DNA of 64,000 nucleotides, from NCBI GenBank assembly GCA_009602725.1, contig WELB01000043.1:293521-357520 (forward strand). Direction: 5' to 3'. This stretch comes from Spirogloea muscicola. Lineage: Eukaryota > Streptophyta > Zygnematophyceae > Spirogloeales > Spirogloeaceae. This document shows, in pieces, positions 44,581 to 56,280 of this stretch. Both the position numbers and the translations under genes were made by a program. Numbering within the stretch: position 1 is the first letter of the stretch; each line of letters begins with the position of its first letter. The notes below the pieces were generated by a model. It searched no databases, had not been told where the DNA came from, and saw nothing but the letters and a program-made list of their open reading frames with translations.

Positions 44581-46860
44581 CCTATTGTCCCATGTTTATG
44601 GCAATCAAGCCCAAGCAGAAATTGTACGCCGGCTGTATTGTCCACCCCGAAGCTTGCTTGTGCCTGTCACTGGGCACCTCCCAACGACAGTGCCGGCGCT
44701 GGCCGCCCCCTCGTTCAGGGAAAGACTGAGAAAGCTTGCATGTCATAAACAGGAGGCGGTGACCATGAAAGGCCAGCCCAGAAGCACACAGGGCAAGGGG
44801 TAAGCCATAAACGTGGAAGCGCAAAACGGCCCAGCACATGAAGTGGTTCCCACATATGGCCACTCAGGAATGAATCTTTTTTGACTGCTATGGACCTCAC
44901 CTTCATGGGCTGGCATTTCCATAGCCAATGCCCTGTTTCGAGGGTTTCTTTGCTCTCGTGCCATCAGATATATTGCATGCCTAATTGTGTTAAGTAGGCG
45001 GCGCAGCGTTTGTGCTCCATAAGAAGTGCGCGCCAAGCACGCTGATATCAGCCAAAGCTTGGGGCGATGCAAAATCAGTGGAGTCGGCATTCTCTGACAT
45101 GCAACCGAAGCTTGCGGATTTAAGTATGCCCCAAGCTGCTCCCCAGACTAGACAACGCGAGCTGGACAGATGCTGGAGGAGGGAGGACCATTACTTACAG
45201 TAGCCGCCGTAATATCCATAACGCACAGATAGAAGTGGTCTCCTGGGGGTGAGTTATTGTGGTGCCTCTCTCCTTGTATTCTGCGTATATGCGTTGCCCA
45301 GCCAGGCACAGTCGGCGTGGGCGCTCCCGATTTGATAGCACCATCGAGTACAACGTCGAGGACGAGGCGAGGCCCGCCGCTCTGGGGGCTGGCGATCACG
45401 TCCAGGCGCACCTCAGGCTTACGGGCATGATGCCCCAACTGTGGACTCTAGTACCCACGAGTGAGCACTCACTCATCTGCCAGATTAATTTGAGGCGCCG
45501 GAGCACCACTCCGCAAGCCAGTGACCTGGCTTGGTGCGCGCCCAGCACTTTGGTGTATGGCTAGAGCCAGGGAACGCTGCAAACGAGAGCTGCAACACAC
45601 CATGCGGAGTACAAGGGAGAAAGCTAATGGCGAATGTCCAAACAAAGGAGAACATCTTGCAATCCCCATAAGACCACCCTCAAGCCGGAAGAGTCTCTCT
45701 CTCTCTATCTTCAAGTAGACCACTTCAATCTGTGCGCTAACCTGTGCCCATTTACTTCTTCGTTGCTAGGGCTGGCCTCTCACAGCCATCGCCTTCACTT
45801 TGGAAGAGCTGTTTCTTCTTACTACCTTGGGGGCTGGCCTCTCACAGAGGCCATTGCTCTCACAAATATTGCCTTACATTGAAGGAGCTAATTCTGGCTT
45901 GCTATGGTTATCTACCGCGGCGATGGCAAGTAGTTGACTTTCCTCCTCCAGCATCTGGCTTTGTTGGTAGATGCACGTCATCATAGTCGAGGGGGCAGCT
46001 TGGGCCACAACGACATTCTGCAGGCGTTAGTTGCATGTACAGACTGCGGCTTTTGCTAGGTTGCAGCGCACCAACTCAAGCTTGCCCTATCCTTCAGCGT
46101 GCTGGGTGCATACTAAGCCAGGTCGCTGCCTTCCGTGGCTGTGCTTCTCCGGGTTTCCGGTCAGCCTCTCGCTTGGACCTTGTCCATTGTTTTGGGCTGG
46201 CCTTTCACAGCCACTACCTTACATTGGAAGAGCTTCTTCTTTTCCAGCTGCAAACTTCTCCGACTTGTGGCTGCTGAGTAGGCTTTGCCGAGCTCCCATT
46301 CGCTGTAGCGACTTGCATAGCTGTGTGATATTAAGCACCTTTCGGCCCTTTTTCCCTCGCTTTGTCAAGGCTGATTAATGACAGCCCTGGCCACCTTCAG
46401 AAGAGCCACTTCCTTTCTGATTTGATAGATTGTATCAGTACCCAGGCTTCCGCGGTGTTACCTTGGCTCCCCGTCAGTCGCGATGGCTTTGCTGCTTGCT
46501 TTATGAAGATCCATGCTTTGTAGTAGCTTCTGCCTGAGTAGCAAAATGGCTTGAATTTAACCTTCCAGTCATTTTCTCACGCAAGGGCCTCCTCATCTGG
46601 ACCGTGTTCATTGTTTGCGGGGCTGGCCTCTTACGGCCTCTATGGGCGAGCCCTTCTATGGGCGAGCACTTCGTCTTACGGCGAGCCAGTGCCTTTCTTG
46701 TCCTTGTCCATTCCTTTGGGCTGGCCTCTCACAGCCACCAGTCAATTGGGCCGCGCTTTCGTTCTTACGGCAATCGCCTTCCTCTTGGAGGAGCTGTGTT
46801 TAAATTGCTTACTCGTTTCTCTGGCGAAGCGGCTGGCTGCGGTTCAGGTGTTGACGTGCT
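44581..46860 (+). repeat. Cluster of LINE-like 3' hairpin units
   Basis: Many + oriented copies of GGGCTGGCCTCTCACAGCC-like units occur at about 45773, 45831, 46196, 46620 and 46718, and one - copy at about 44750. Most are followed by a GGAAGAGCTTCTTCTT-like block and words such as CTTGTGGCTGCTGAGTAG, the end motif of the LINE-like coding region. The copies at 46718 and 56363 share a long stretch including CACCAGTCAATTGGGCCGCG, so some are recent duplications. Confidence 0.6.
45148..45438 (-). repeat. Remnant of a retroelement-type coding region
   Basis: The minus strand reads KPEVRLDVIASPQSGGPRLV, LDVVLDGAIKSGAPTPTVPG and then HNNSPPGDHFYLCVMDI without a start or a complete domain. The word order (a DVI/DVV core, a Pro-rich turn, then a second hydrophobic segment) resembles the far C-terminus of LINE-like reverse transcriptases seen elsewhere in the window, but from a different subfamily. 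A further piece with the same flavour lies at about 45010-45140 on the minus strand. Assignment is tentative. Confidence 0.35.
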
Positions 46861-47976
46861 GCTGGCGCTTTCCGAACGGGACGTGTTGCCAACGCGAAAG
46901 GACGGCAGCGGACGTCGGGAAGAGGGGGAAGGGGGGCAGGGCAGCTCGTGCGGCGGTGCTCGCTGTGCCACGTGGTCGGACCAGCGCGGGCGCCGCTAAC
47001 GGCGGGGCGGTTGCCCCCCTCTGGCCGGTGGTGAGTAAACCGCCATAGACCGCAGGTTAGCCGGGGGTCGAGCTAGTTAGCCGACCGGACCTGCGCGATC
47101 GGTTCGGGACGGGGCCACAAGGATCGCCGGCCCTGGTGAAGTTAGCCAGGCCCGGTTACCTCGGCACGGCAAGCAGTGCCGGCGGGGAAATCATCTCCGC
47201 CCATGAGTGCCGACCGCGGGGCCCGCGCCATATCAAGGCCCCGATAGCTTTCGCCGTTAACCTGCCTGCCTGAGCCCCTGACAGCGCAAAGTGCCCTTCT
47301 GAATCCACTAAATCACCCTCGCGCCCTTTGGAAGCAGCCACTTTCTCTGACAGGCCCACAGAAGCCCCGTCAGGAGTTAGCGGAAGAGAGGGGCCCACCA
47401 CTAGCCTGGCCGACAGCTAAGCGGCAGCAGCACGTGCAAACGGTGCCGGTGGCGCCGCGCGCGGAAGCTTGTCGTGACTCTGCCCGCGCCGCCCGCGGCA
47501 CGCGCTCCGGGCCGCGTAGGCGTCGGCACGTGGCGCGAGCCCGCCGGGCGCGGCGCCCGGTCGGCGGTCAGCGAGGCGCCAAACCGGCGGTTACTGGCGG
47601 TTAGCGCGCTAACCGCCGCGCCGCCCGAGACGGGGCTGCCGTCGGCGGGAGCCATCCTCTGACGGCGCAGGGGGCCCCAAGAGGGTGGGAACGGTTAGGG
47701 GTAATGAAAATGGGTCAGCGGGCGTCCCCCCACCGGCCGCGCGGAACCAGGGGGCGGCGCCTGTCAGGAGGCGGGGCCCGGCCCTCCCTGGCTGCCCCCC
47801 CCTCGCCTCCTCCATGGCTGCCCCTGTGGGCGCCCACGTCGTGGTCACCCCGCAGCTGGCGCTAGCTACAACGGGAGGGCCCCACTAGGCCCCCTCCGAC
47901 CACCGCTAGGACTGTAGGCTCGCGCCCCCAACAAGTCACGTCGCCGCCGCTACGGCCGGGTAGTCGGCAGAGCCCG
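46861..47976. other. Very GC-rich block without a supported gene
   Basis: Composition rises sharply compared with the AT-balanced repeat cluster on the left. Words such as GTTAGCCG and CTAACCGCC recur. Long frames exist on both strands but are typical of stop-poor GC-rich DNA and show no domain. It may be a distinct repeat or the upstream region of the gene starting near 47977. Confidence 0.35.
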
Positions 47977-48066
47977 TTGTCAGCTTTGCGCCACTCCGCA
48001 GCACAACGCGGCGGCGTCGACGGGAAGGCCGCCGCTGTCGCAACTAGCGAGCGAGCGCCATCTGCG

Positions 48067-48104
<38 letters not shown>

Positions 48105-49255
48105 AGCGGCTGTGAATTGGCTTTGGCGGGGGGAGGCCGCCACCGTGCCGCCGCGCCGCCNNNNNNNNNNNNNNNNNNNNNNNNNNNNNNNNNNNNNNNN
48201 NNNNNNNNNNNNNNNNNNNNNNNNNNNNNNNNNNNNNNNNNNNNNNNNNNNNNNNNNNNNNNNNNNNNNNNNNNNNNNNNNNNNNNNNNNNNNNNNNNNN
48301 NNNNNNNNNNNNNNNNNNNNNNNNNNNNNNNNNNNNNNNNNNNNNNNNNNNNNNNNNNNNNNNNNNNNNNNNNNNNNNNNNNNNNNNNNNNNNNNNNNNN
48401 NNNNNNNNNNNNNNNNNNNNNNNNNNNNNNNNNNNNNNNNNNNNNNNNNNNNNNNNNNNNNNNNNNNNNNNNNNNNNNNNNNNNNNNNNNNNNNNNNNNN
48501 NNNNNNNNNNNNNNNNNNNNNNNNNNNNNNNNNNNNNNNNNNNNNNNNNNNNNNNNNNNNNNNNNNNNNNNNNNNNNNNNNNNNNNNNNNNNNNNNNNNN
48601 NNNNNNNNNNNNNNNNNNNNNNNNNNNNNNNNNNNNNNNNNNNNNNNNNNNNNNNNNNNNNNNNNNNNNNNNNNNNNNNNNNNNNNNNNNNNNNNNNNNN
48701 NNNNNNNNNNNNNNNNNNNNNNNNNNNNNNNNNNNNNNNNNNNNNNNNNNNNNNNNNNNNNNNNNNNNNNNNNNNNNNNNNNNNNNNNNNNNNNNNNNNN
48801 NNNNNNNNNNNNNNNNNNNNNNNNNNNNNNNNNNNNNNNNNNNNNNNNNNNNNNNNNNNNNNNNNNNNNNNNNNNNNNNNNNNNNNNNNNNNNNNNNNNN
48901 NNNNNNNNNNNNNNNNNNNNNNNNNNNNNNNNNNNNNNNNNNNNNNNNNNNNNNNNNNNNNNNNNNNNNNNNNNNCGGGCGGCCGCCCAAGCGCAGCCCC
49001 GGGCCACGGCCGCCGAAGCCCCCGAAGCCGCCCTCCAGCCCGCTGTCCAGCGGTGGCCTCTGGGCCGGCAAGGACGAGCGCCGCGCGCTGCGGAGGTCCT
49101 CGCGTGAGGACCACCTGAAGGCGGCGATGGAGCGGCGGTTGCGGCCGTCGGGCGCGGCGCAGCGCGACATGACCGCGCTCCTCGGCCTCATCCTCACCTT
49201 CTGCCTCGTCGCGCTGCTCTACTTCCAGGGCGCGACCATCGCCCCAACCCGCTAG
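47977..49255 (+). CDS. Tail-anchored or single-span membrane protein, interrupted by a gap
   Basis: The right part (48977-49255) encodes a basic, proline-rich segment (RPPKPPKPPSSPLSSGGLWA), a charged helix (REDHLKAAMERRLR), and a C-terminal membrane helix TALLGLILTFCLVALLYFQG followed by ATIAPTR and a TAG at 49253-49255. The layout is that of a tail-anchored protein. The left part (from the ATG at 47977, ending in a poly-alanine tract) may be its first exon, but 815 undetermined bases (48161-48975) separate them, so the join is only a guess. No family is recognised. Confidence 0.45.
48161..48975. other. Assembly gap of 815 undetermined bases
   Basis: Run of n directly after a (GCC)n tract and before CGG-rich sequence; the repeat probably stopped the assembly. 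Confidence 0.95.
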
Positions 49256-50790
49256 ACGCTGGCCGGGTACGACTCCACACCACCGCCGCAGATCTGCAGC
49301 CTTAGTCATGCCCTGCTTGTACTGCCGTACTCAGCTTAGCTCCGGCTGGCTTGGCGCTGTGCTGAGATGATAGAGGGCACCAATTGATTGACAATATAAC
49401 TGGTTCTTTGCACTCTACTACAAGTTATACATTGTCTATCGCTTCTTCTTCTATCGCTTCTTAGGCGCAACACTAACCTCCTTAACCATTGGGTTGCTAT
49501 ACATCAGGGCCGGCGCTCGGTGTTTGGGAACCGCCGGCAGCTAATGGCACCGAGCTCCACCTTGGCGAGGCTCCGCTTGCCTCATCTATGTACAGAGATG
49601 CACATGGAGTAGCTTCCACCTGCTGCCGCAGGCAAGCTCCACCCCCTCACTGGCTACAAGCTCTGCATCTCTTGATTGCAGTCGAGTGCGTCCATTCGTT
49701 GCTCACGTAGTGTCTGTGATCTAGTCTTAGCTGTTCTTGCTGTCTTGCTGTGAGCAGGCCATGAGCTGCTAAGTACATGCCAAGAACATGTCAAGAAGCT
49801 GCTGTGTTTTGTAGCTTTCTGACTCAAAACAGTGCAATCTCTCAAACAGGAAGGAGCATAACAACTCTCACATCCATCTCCTGAGGCCACCACCATGGCC
49901 GAGGGAGCACTATAATAATCGGCACGCAATAGATGTCCAGTGACTTAAATAAGACTGCAGTGTGCTACACCCCATGCGCGCCTTGTTGCGCTGCGCCGCT
50001 CCAGCCGGCGGAACAATAATGGCTGATCTCCCTGAGTGCTCAGCCACGCCAGGACCTGCCAGTGCTGGACCTTGGTTATAAATCTACAAGCTGCTAACGT
50101 AGTGGCTTCCAGAGCAATACTCGGAGGCTAAGCCTGCCAAGCAGCTGGTGCTGCAACTGCTGACAATTGCCCTCAAACTTTCTGTGGCCCGGCTGAGCTT
50201 GCGCGCCTCCCCTCCAGGAGGGGCGCGCCATCTCCACCGACGGCCAGGTTACCGGCCAGGTTACCAATACTGTTGACAGGAAGTGATTTTTCTTGTCGAA
50301 TCTATCACATGCAAACGTCAGACCTGTGTGTAGGGTAATGGTCGAAAGTTTCCCAAGGTTACAGCAAGGCGTGGCCTGTGCTGTGATGTAAGCAATCTGT
50401 CTCTTTAGCACTATCACCTTCGAGGGATGCCCTTGCTGGTGGTTAAGAGCACCACAATGAGTCAGTGCTGACTAAGCAAGGCCAATCTGCTGGACGGTAA
50501 TCAATTTGCAGGTGCATGCAAGATTTCAGAAGCTTGAGAAGAGGAGCTGGCTTTCTCCATGCTCACCCAGACAGCCTCCCTCGTTCACCATTTCGTTGCG
50601 GCCACTCTTGAATGCTCATGAGCAGGTCCGCTACTGTTCCGCTGCCGGGCTTAGATTTGCGAAGGGTTAAGTGCCCAGATGCAAACTTCTTGTGGAGATC
50701 GCAAAAGCTTGCTGTGGCGCAAAAAACAGGAATAATAATATTACATCAATCAATGTGTCCTAGAGGAAATCATCTGATCTTGTGCTGCTA
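49256..50790. other. Intergenic between two convergent genes
   Basis: Ordinary AT/GC-balanced sequence with no supported frame. 50222-50275 has a short direct repeat of the GGCCAGGTTACC word. Nothing else stands out. Confidence 0.5.
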
Positions 50791-52765
50791 TCAGAGCACT
50801 CTCTCTGGCATCCCGCTGAGGAGCGCGTACAGCTTGCCTGACTTGGACGAGCGGGCCGGGTAGACCTGCACAGAGTCAGATTCGGGTGTCATATTGATTT
50901 ACCACGTGTCCCACTCCTTGCTGCTCGCCTAATGACCTGTCAGGCGAGCCCAGACAGCAATGGACCCAAGAACTCTTTCCTTACACTGACACTGTTGTGT
51001 TCTCTGCCAAACCTGACTCCTCAATTTAGCCTTCAATCGTTCATCTGCTGGTCCTCAGTTGTCATCACTGAGGACGATGAATGAAAGAGGTGAAGAGTTG
51101 TGCACGGCGCTCACACGGATGTCAAGAGGGGCAGCACTCTGTTTGAGCGTGCCAATGATGAATTGCAGAGGCCCATCCTTGGGGCTGTGCGCAAGCACAC
51201 GGCCGCTGCCCAGCTCGAACTTGGAGTGACACAGCGGGCATGCGATGCTGCATGTACTCTCGCCGTCCTCCACGTCCGTGGCGCTGACCTGCGCCGTGGC
51301 AGCGGCAGCCATGGACCACCTAGTGCTTGTGATAGCTAGCATACCAAGCGTGCTGCTTCGGCCTGGCTACCGAGGTGCAAGGATCACGGATGCAGCACAG
51401 TAGCAGAATGCACAACCGTGGCCCCACGGCGGTTTTGGACTGCTTCGTCGACAACCCCGTGAGTGCTAAGCAAATTGACTTAGATTAGAAGGTTTTTTGA
51501 CCAATACATCCTCATCTGCAGCTTGCCTTGAGCTATGAAACCACCATGATTAACAGGAGGCTGCTTCGAAGATCAGGCCGAAGGGGTCCCACCTTGCCCT
51601 GGATCATAGGAAACTTGCACGATGTGCAGCTGGCATCAACCGCGTAGACAGCCTCCCCGGACCTCACCAGCACCAGCCTGCAGATTGTCAAGCAAACCTC
51701 CATCGCCATGAGCAGAGAGGACCTCCTCCAAGCTGCAGCCCTGTCTAATGCGGCACACACTAGCCCAGCATCGCCGTAGTGGGAGGACGACCTTCCCTCA
51801 CAGAAAGCCCGTGACGGCCTCCAAGTGCCATTGCGGAGGAACCTCAGCGAGCGGGGGGAATGAGTTTTGGTATTATGGTGGGGGGATCGAGAGCAGGAGC
51901 TACATATGATTGAACTTCAGAGTTCAATTTGAAATTACAGGTCATGGGCTTAGGCTTTGAGGATTGGGTTTTGGGTCAGGATGTCAGGGGCTGGGAGACT
52001 CACGCCTTGCCGCGGACGATGACCACCTTGTTGCGGCCCTCCTGGACGTCAGCCGCCTCCGCCACCTGCAGTAAGAAGTACGGTGGAAGCACAAAGACCT
52101 TAAGTTTCTAAGACTGATTGGCCAATTGGCCAGGCCGCCAGTGTCGCTGACGCCGCTGCACTTCTTCAGAAGTAGCTTCAGGTGCAAAGCCCTTGCTATC
52201 TGGCGATTCCTCCATGGAGCTTTCCCACAAATGTCTAATGCCTCTTGGGGTTTCCTTTTTATTGTCTAAAAGCAGAGAGCCTAAGTGGCGGCCAAAGTGG
52301 CGGCCACTGTGGGGCCAGCATTGCTCTAAACCCTAACCCGTAAACCTGAACCCTAAGCCTACCCCTTAAACCCTAAGTCCTCACCACGTCCCAGCCGTCG
52401 TATCCACGCTCGGGCCCCGCCAGGCGCCGCCGCGAGCCCTCGGAGGCGGCCCGCCGCGCAGCCGCGCCGCGGCCCTGNCGCCGCCGCGGCCTCTGGCTGG
52501 CAGCCTGCCGCAGGGCCGCCATTGCTGCTTCTGCAGGCCGCCTTCCTAGACGGAAGCCCACGTCGCCATGGCCGCCGCCGCCGCCGCCGCCGCCGCCGCT
52601 TGCGACGTCAAGCTGGGCAGCGGGCTCTGCGGCTCCAAGCCAGTCGCTCGGTGCGGCCGGGCTTTGCAGCAGCGCGAGGAAGGATGGCCCTCTCACCCGC
52701 AGCCAGCACGACGCTCCTGCCGCCACGGCGCCGGCGGCGGCGGCGGCGGCGGCAGGTGAGGTCAT
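50791..52765 (-). CDS. Rieske-like plastid protein (TEF5/PSB33-like)
   Basis: Exons: 52385-52765, 52004-52065, 51593-51677, 51115-51288 and 50791-50865, all GT-AG with agreeing phases. The first exon is Ala/Gly/Arg-rich and looks like a plastid transit peptide (start [19 protein letters not shown]); a single undetermined base at 52478 lies inside it. The rest folds as a Rieske domain: NKVVIVRGKALVLVRSGEAV, YAVDASCTSCKFPMIQGK, CSIACPLCHSKFELGSGRVL, GPLQFIIGTLK and VYPARSSKSGKLYALLSG. Classic Rieske proteins use C-x-H and C-x2-H; here both histidine positions are replaced (CTS and CPLC), so a normal 2Fe-2S cluster is doubtful. Land-plant PSB33 and algal TEF5 are thylakoid Rieske-like proteins reported to lack standard ligands. 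This assignment rests on overall pattern and is moderate. Confidence 0.72.
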
Positions 52766-53680
52766 GGCGGCCTCTGCAGGCCGCGCCGCACCGGCCGACC
52801 TTCCAGACTTGCGGCTGCTTACTAGAGGCGACGCTTTTCTGGCCCCTTCAAACTTTTTTTTTATTCTTTTATTGCGGGCTGGCCAATCGCCATCTACCTC
52901 TATTTGTAAGGCTAGAATTGGCCTCCCTTTCAATTTCATGCGCACCGCGCGCCTTCTCTACCGGAAGAGTCAGAAAGGGCTCGCCCATTGAGGATAGGGG
53001 CTGGGAAAGCCAGCCCAAAAAAGGAGGAACAAAGTACGAGAAGGGGGCCACGGGTAGCGCTCAGAACAACAAGCACAACAAGAAACAAAGCAGCTACGTA
53101 TTACTCAGTAACCCCTGCTAAGCAGCCTCAGGTCAGAGAAGCTAGGCTCCAGGAAGTGGGTCCCCTGGGTGTCTCTCTCTGAGGCGCGGTGAGCGTCCAA
53201 GTGCTGCTCTTGCGACGAGCGCAACTGCAGCATCCCATCTCTCGCTCTCGAACTCTTGCCTGGGCAGGCCAGTCGCGCTTTTCAAGGGACCCCGAAACCA
53301 CCATCCACTTCAACCCAGCCACGCCCTCGACTGAAGTTGCAAGCTCATCCTACTGGAAGGGGGAAGGACACATCCACGAGCCCAGAACGGTGCATGAGTA
53401 CGGCGGTGTTGCTGGACCTCGACTTCTCAGAATTCACTTTGAAGCCACAGCAGCGTCCTCATTGAGCGCATCTAGCGCATCACTAGCTCATCACTACAAG
53501 TCCTTGTCATTTTAATAATGCAGCTCACTTCTGCCTCAGAAATGAGGTGCCGAGTGCCTCCTGTGCATCTCAACTTCCTGATTCACTTACCTCAGGAAGA
53601 AATACGATCATGGAACCCTGATTGCAGTGAAGCTTGTGTCACAAATCTATCATGGCACACTACTCTCAGATCTGAGCACG
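52766..53680. repeat. Intergenic with a LINE-like 3' fragment
   Basis: 52800-53150 contains the element's end motif (GACTTGCGGCTGCTTACTAG at about 52807), a GGGCTGGCCAATCGCCATC variant, and on the minus side a GGGCTGGGAAAGCCAGCCC hairpin at 53003-53021 plus CAGTAACCCCTGCTAAGCAG at about 53108. The two ends face each other. 53150-53680 shows no gene. Confidence 0.5.
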
Positions 53681-55775
53681 TCAGCCCACCATCACCCTCT
53701 TTCGGCCCCGCATCCGGACTGCCAACAGCCCATCAGACGAAAGTCAGGCAGATACAGCACAGACTCAGCCTTAGAAGCAGGCTGAGCAGGAGCACCTGGG
53801 AGTTACTTAGCCACTGGTTGTGCAGTATGCTAGTCAATCACCACTTTGTACATGTAAACCAACGAGTCACAGGCTTCTATCACTTAAAAGTAATCAACAT
53901 AGCAGACTAGATCATTGAGCCCTCAGATGATGAGGGTGGACTACAGTATATTGAGCTGAGCCAGGAAACCTCACCTTGCGCGAGCTTGTTAAAGGTCGAG
54001 CTCCAGTAGCGGGAGGCCCTGCGATATGCGTCCAGAACAGTCTCCATCTGCAAGCAGCAAGAAGCGCAACCTACAAAATTCAGAGTGGCAAGCGCACACA
54101 TGTTCAATTGACCTGATCTACATACTGTTATTGTGCTTATCCTCATACCATTTAATCAATGTAATCTCATCTGAGGTAAGGTAGGCAGCTCGCCAACGGG
54201 CCGTGGGAGGAGTGAAGCGACGTGAGCGCCCGCTCCAGGACGTAGAGGTCAACGGCCTTATCCTCGGGCAGCGTGCTGTTCTGGCTGAGCCCAAAGTCAA
54301 TCAAGACCAGCGCACCCCCTGCACCGCAGGCATCGCTCCTCAGAAGCATGTTGGAGGTTGTGAGATCTCCGTGGACAAGCCCGCCATCGTGCAGCCGGGC
54401 CACCGCCGTGCCAATATTCCTCATCACCTTCTCAATATCGCCTGCACTTTTGGGACGCATTTAAGTCAGAAGGCTTCCAGGATTCAAAGTCCAAGCTCAG
54501 GCTTGTCAAATTCTTGCTAGTCAAGTCATTGATCCAGTACATGAAGGTACTATATGCGCCAGCACCATATAGGAGTTTGCAAGAGCTGCTGCAGTGCGAC
54601 CAAACCTGCAGATGGTGCTGCTGGTATATCCTGCAGAAGGAGGTCCTTTACTGACGGCCCTTGTATCCGCTCAAAAGTAAGCGAGTATGTGATTGGGTCC
54701 ACAAAAAACAAGACTGGCGTGGCAACCCCAAGCTTCCGCGCTTTCAGCAGGCTACGGGCTTCCTAAAGCAAGTTGCAGAAAATCTCCACGTCAGCTCGAC
54801 CTCATTGCTTGAATGCTACTAAGCAGCGCTTAGAATTTCCACCACATTGCCTGATGAGAGCGTGCAGTATACATGCAGAGCTTGTACAGAGCGGGTGGTC
54901 AGGGTATGTGCAGCTACGGCAGGGCGATATTGATCTGCCGCATCCTTCTCTGGTTGCATATTGCGAAGCTGCCAACTCTTAAATTACTCTTAATCAGCAC
55001 CTGGACAGCAATCTATCAAGGTGTGAAAAACACCCGTCATAAATACCATCCGATTTCCATTTGCTAGACTTTAAGTGACTTGAGGAGTGAAGGTCACAGC
55101 ATACGCCATGAAGACGACGGGTCGTAAGCTTGCCGTCCAGGACCGGGTGGCGGTACTTCTTGCTGAATCGCTCCTTGACAACAGCAGGTCGCCCAAGGAA
55201 CGTGGCCTCATACACCCTCTGTAGGACAGATGAACACCCCAAATAAGTGGTATGTTGGGCTTGATACTTGATAGCAGCAAGCACATATTTGTATCCTGAA
55301 CGCTAATGTAGTGACAATGACCTCAACCTCTAAGAGCCCTGAGCCTTAAGATTCCCCTCATACCCAATGTTTTGACCAAAACTCTAGAAGCAGCCCAATG
55401 CCTTCATCGCTTCTGGTTTTAACGACTCAAAGCCTTGGTCGCTTAAGCGCGGTTTGGCACGTCAGTACCAGCACCAGGCTGCAAGCTAGTTGAGAATATG
55501 CCGTCAGACGAATGTTGGAGCTGCAGGTGCCGCTAACTCTGTGGTAACGACGGCCTTGCAGGACAAACGACAAGGCACCCGAGCTTACGACGAGTCTAAG
55601 AGCGACAGTATTTCCTCGACCACTGTAAGCACGCCTGCTGCCTCACCGCCTCGGCGCCTTGATTGAGCAGCACCCTTTGGCCAACAAAGCCGTCGCTGCC
55701 ATCGCCGCCGCCGCCACCGCCGTCGCCGCCGCCGCCATTGCCGCAGCTCAGCGACTCCTGTGCTTGCTCCCCCAT
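53681..55775 (-). CDS. BUD32: Bud32/PRPK kinase, KEOPS complex subunit
   Basis: Small atypical kinase/ATPase of the KEOPS (EKC) complex that makes t6A on tRNAs. Six exons: 55647-55775, 55105-55218, 54606-54762, 54194-54441, 53975-54047 and 53681-53718, about 252 residues, normal for the family. Seen in order: glycine-rich start, VLLNQGAEARVYEATFLGR, the ATP-site lysine in AVVKERFSKKYRHP, DGKLTTRRLHGEARSLLKAR, LHDGGLVHGDLTTSNMLL with the catalytic Asp, the DFG motif in LVLIDFGLSQ, DLYVLERALTSLHSSHG, and the conserved basic tail VRMRGRKRVMVG. Intron 4 (54048-54193) uses a GC donor (TTG|GCGAGC); with it the frame joins exactly, while no GT donor does. The (GGC)n run in exon 1 codes for a glycine-rich N-terminus. 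Confidence 0.95.
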
Positions 55776-56104
55776 GGACGCTGCCGCCGAGTTGCCGGCT
55801 CAGCCACCGACGCTGCACACCCAGCGGTCTCCGCTCTCTGCCTGCTGCTCTTGCTGTGCCCTCTCGACCACCCCCGCTGCCTCAAGCTGAGTCCCTCATC
55901 AGCTCTGGCGCTGCGGCGGGCTCTGGCTTGGACGACACTCGAGCAACCGTTAGCCTGGTTGCGCAGGAGCGCTCTGCGGGCACGTCCCCAGCTGGCAGCG
56001 CGAGCAGCGGTGCCGCTGCTGCCGCGGCGCCCACAGCGCAGTCTCGCTGGTGCCTGGCGGCTGCTTGAAGGACTTGGACTCGGAGCGCGCTGATGCGCTA
56101 GCGC

Positions 56105-56141
<37 letters not shown>

Positions 56142-56280
56142 GGGTTACGGTTTAGGGTTAGGATTTAGGGTTCAGGGTATAGCGCCGGAAGCGCGGAAGT
56201 ATATCTTGTCAGGCATGCATGTGCTCACACGGGGATATTCAGTGTCCCCCTTAGCCAGCTCATCACCCATTTAACAGGAC
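55776..56280. other. Upstream of Bud32: GC-rich, with CGG run and telomere-like patch
   Basis: GC-rich sequence with long low-complexity frames and no supported gene. A (GGC)n run at 56106-56141 is followed directly by degenerate telomere-like sequence (GGTTTAGGGTTAGGATTTAG) at about 56149-56180. Confidence 0.45.

Noticed and set aside
48044-49309. Long minus frames spanning the 815-base gap
   Set aside because: Most of their length is undetermined bases, so openness there means nothing.
51678-52004. GC donor for the second Rieske-like intron
   Set aside because: A GT donor two bases further (AAGGC|GTGAGT) gives the correct phase, so this intron is ordinary.
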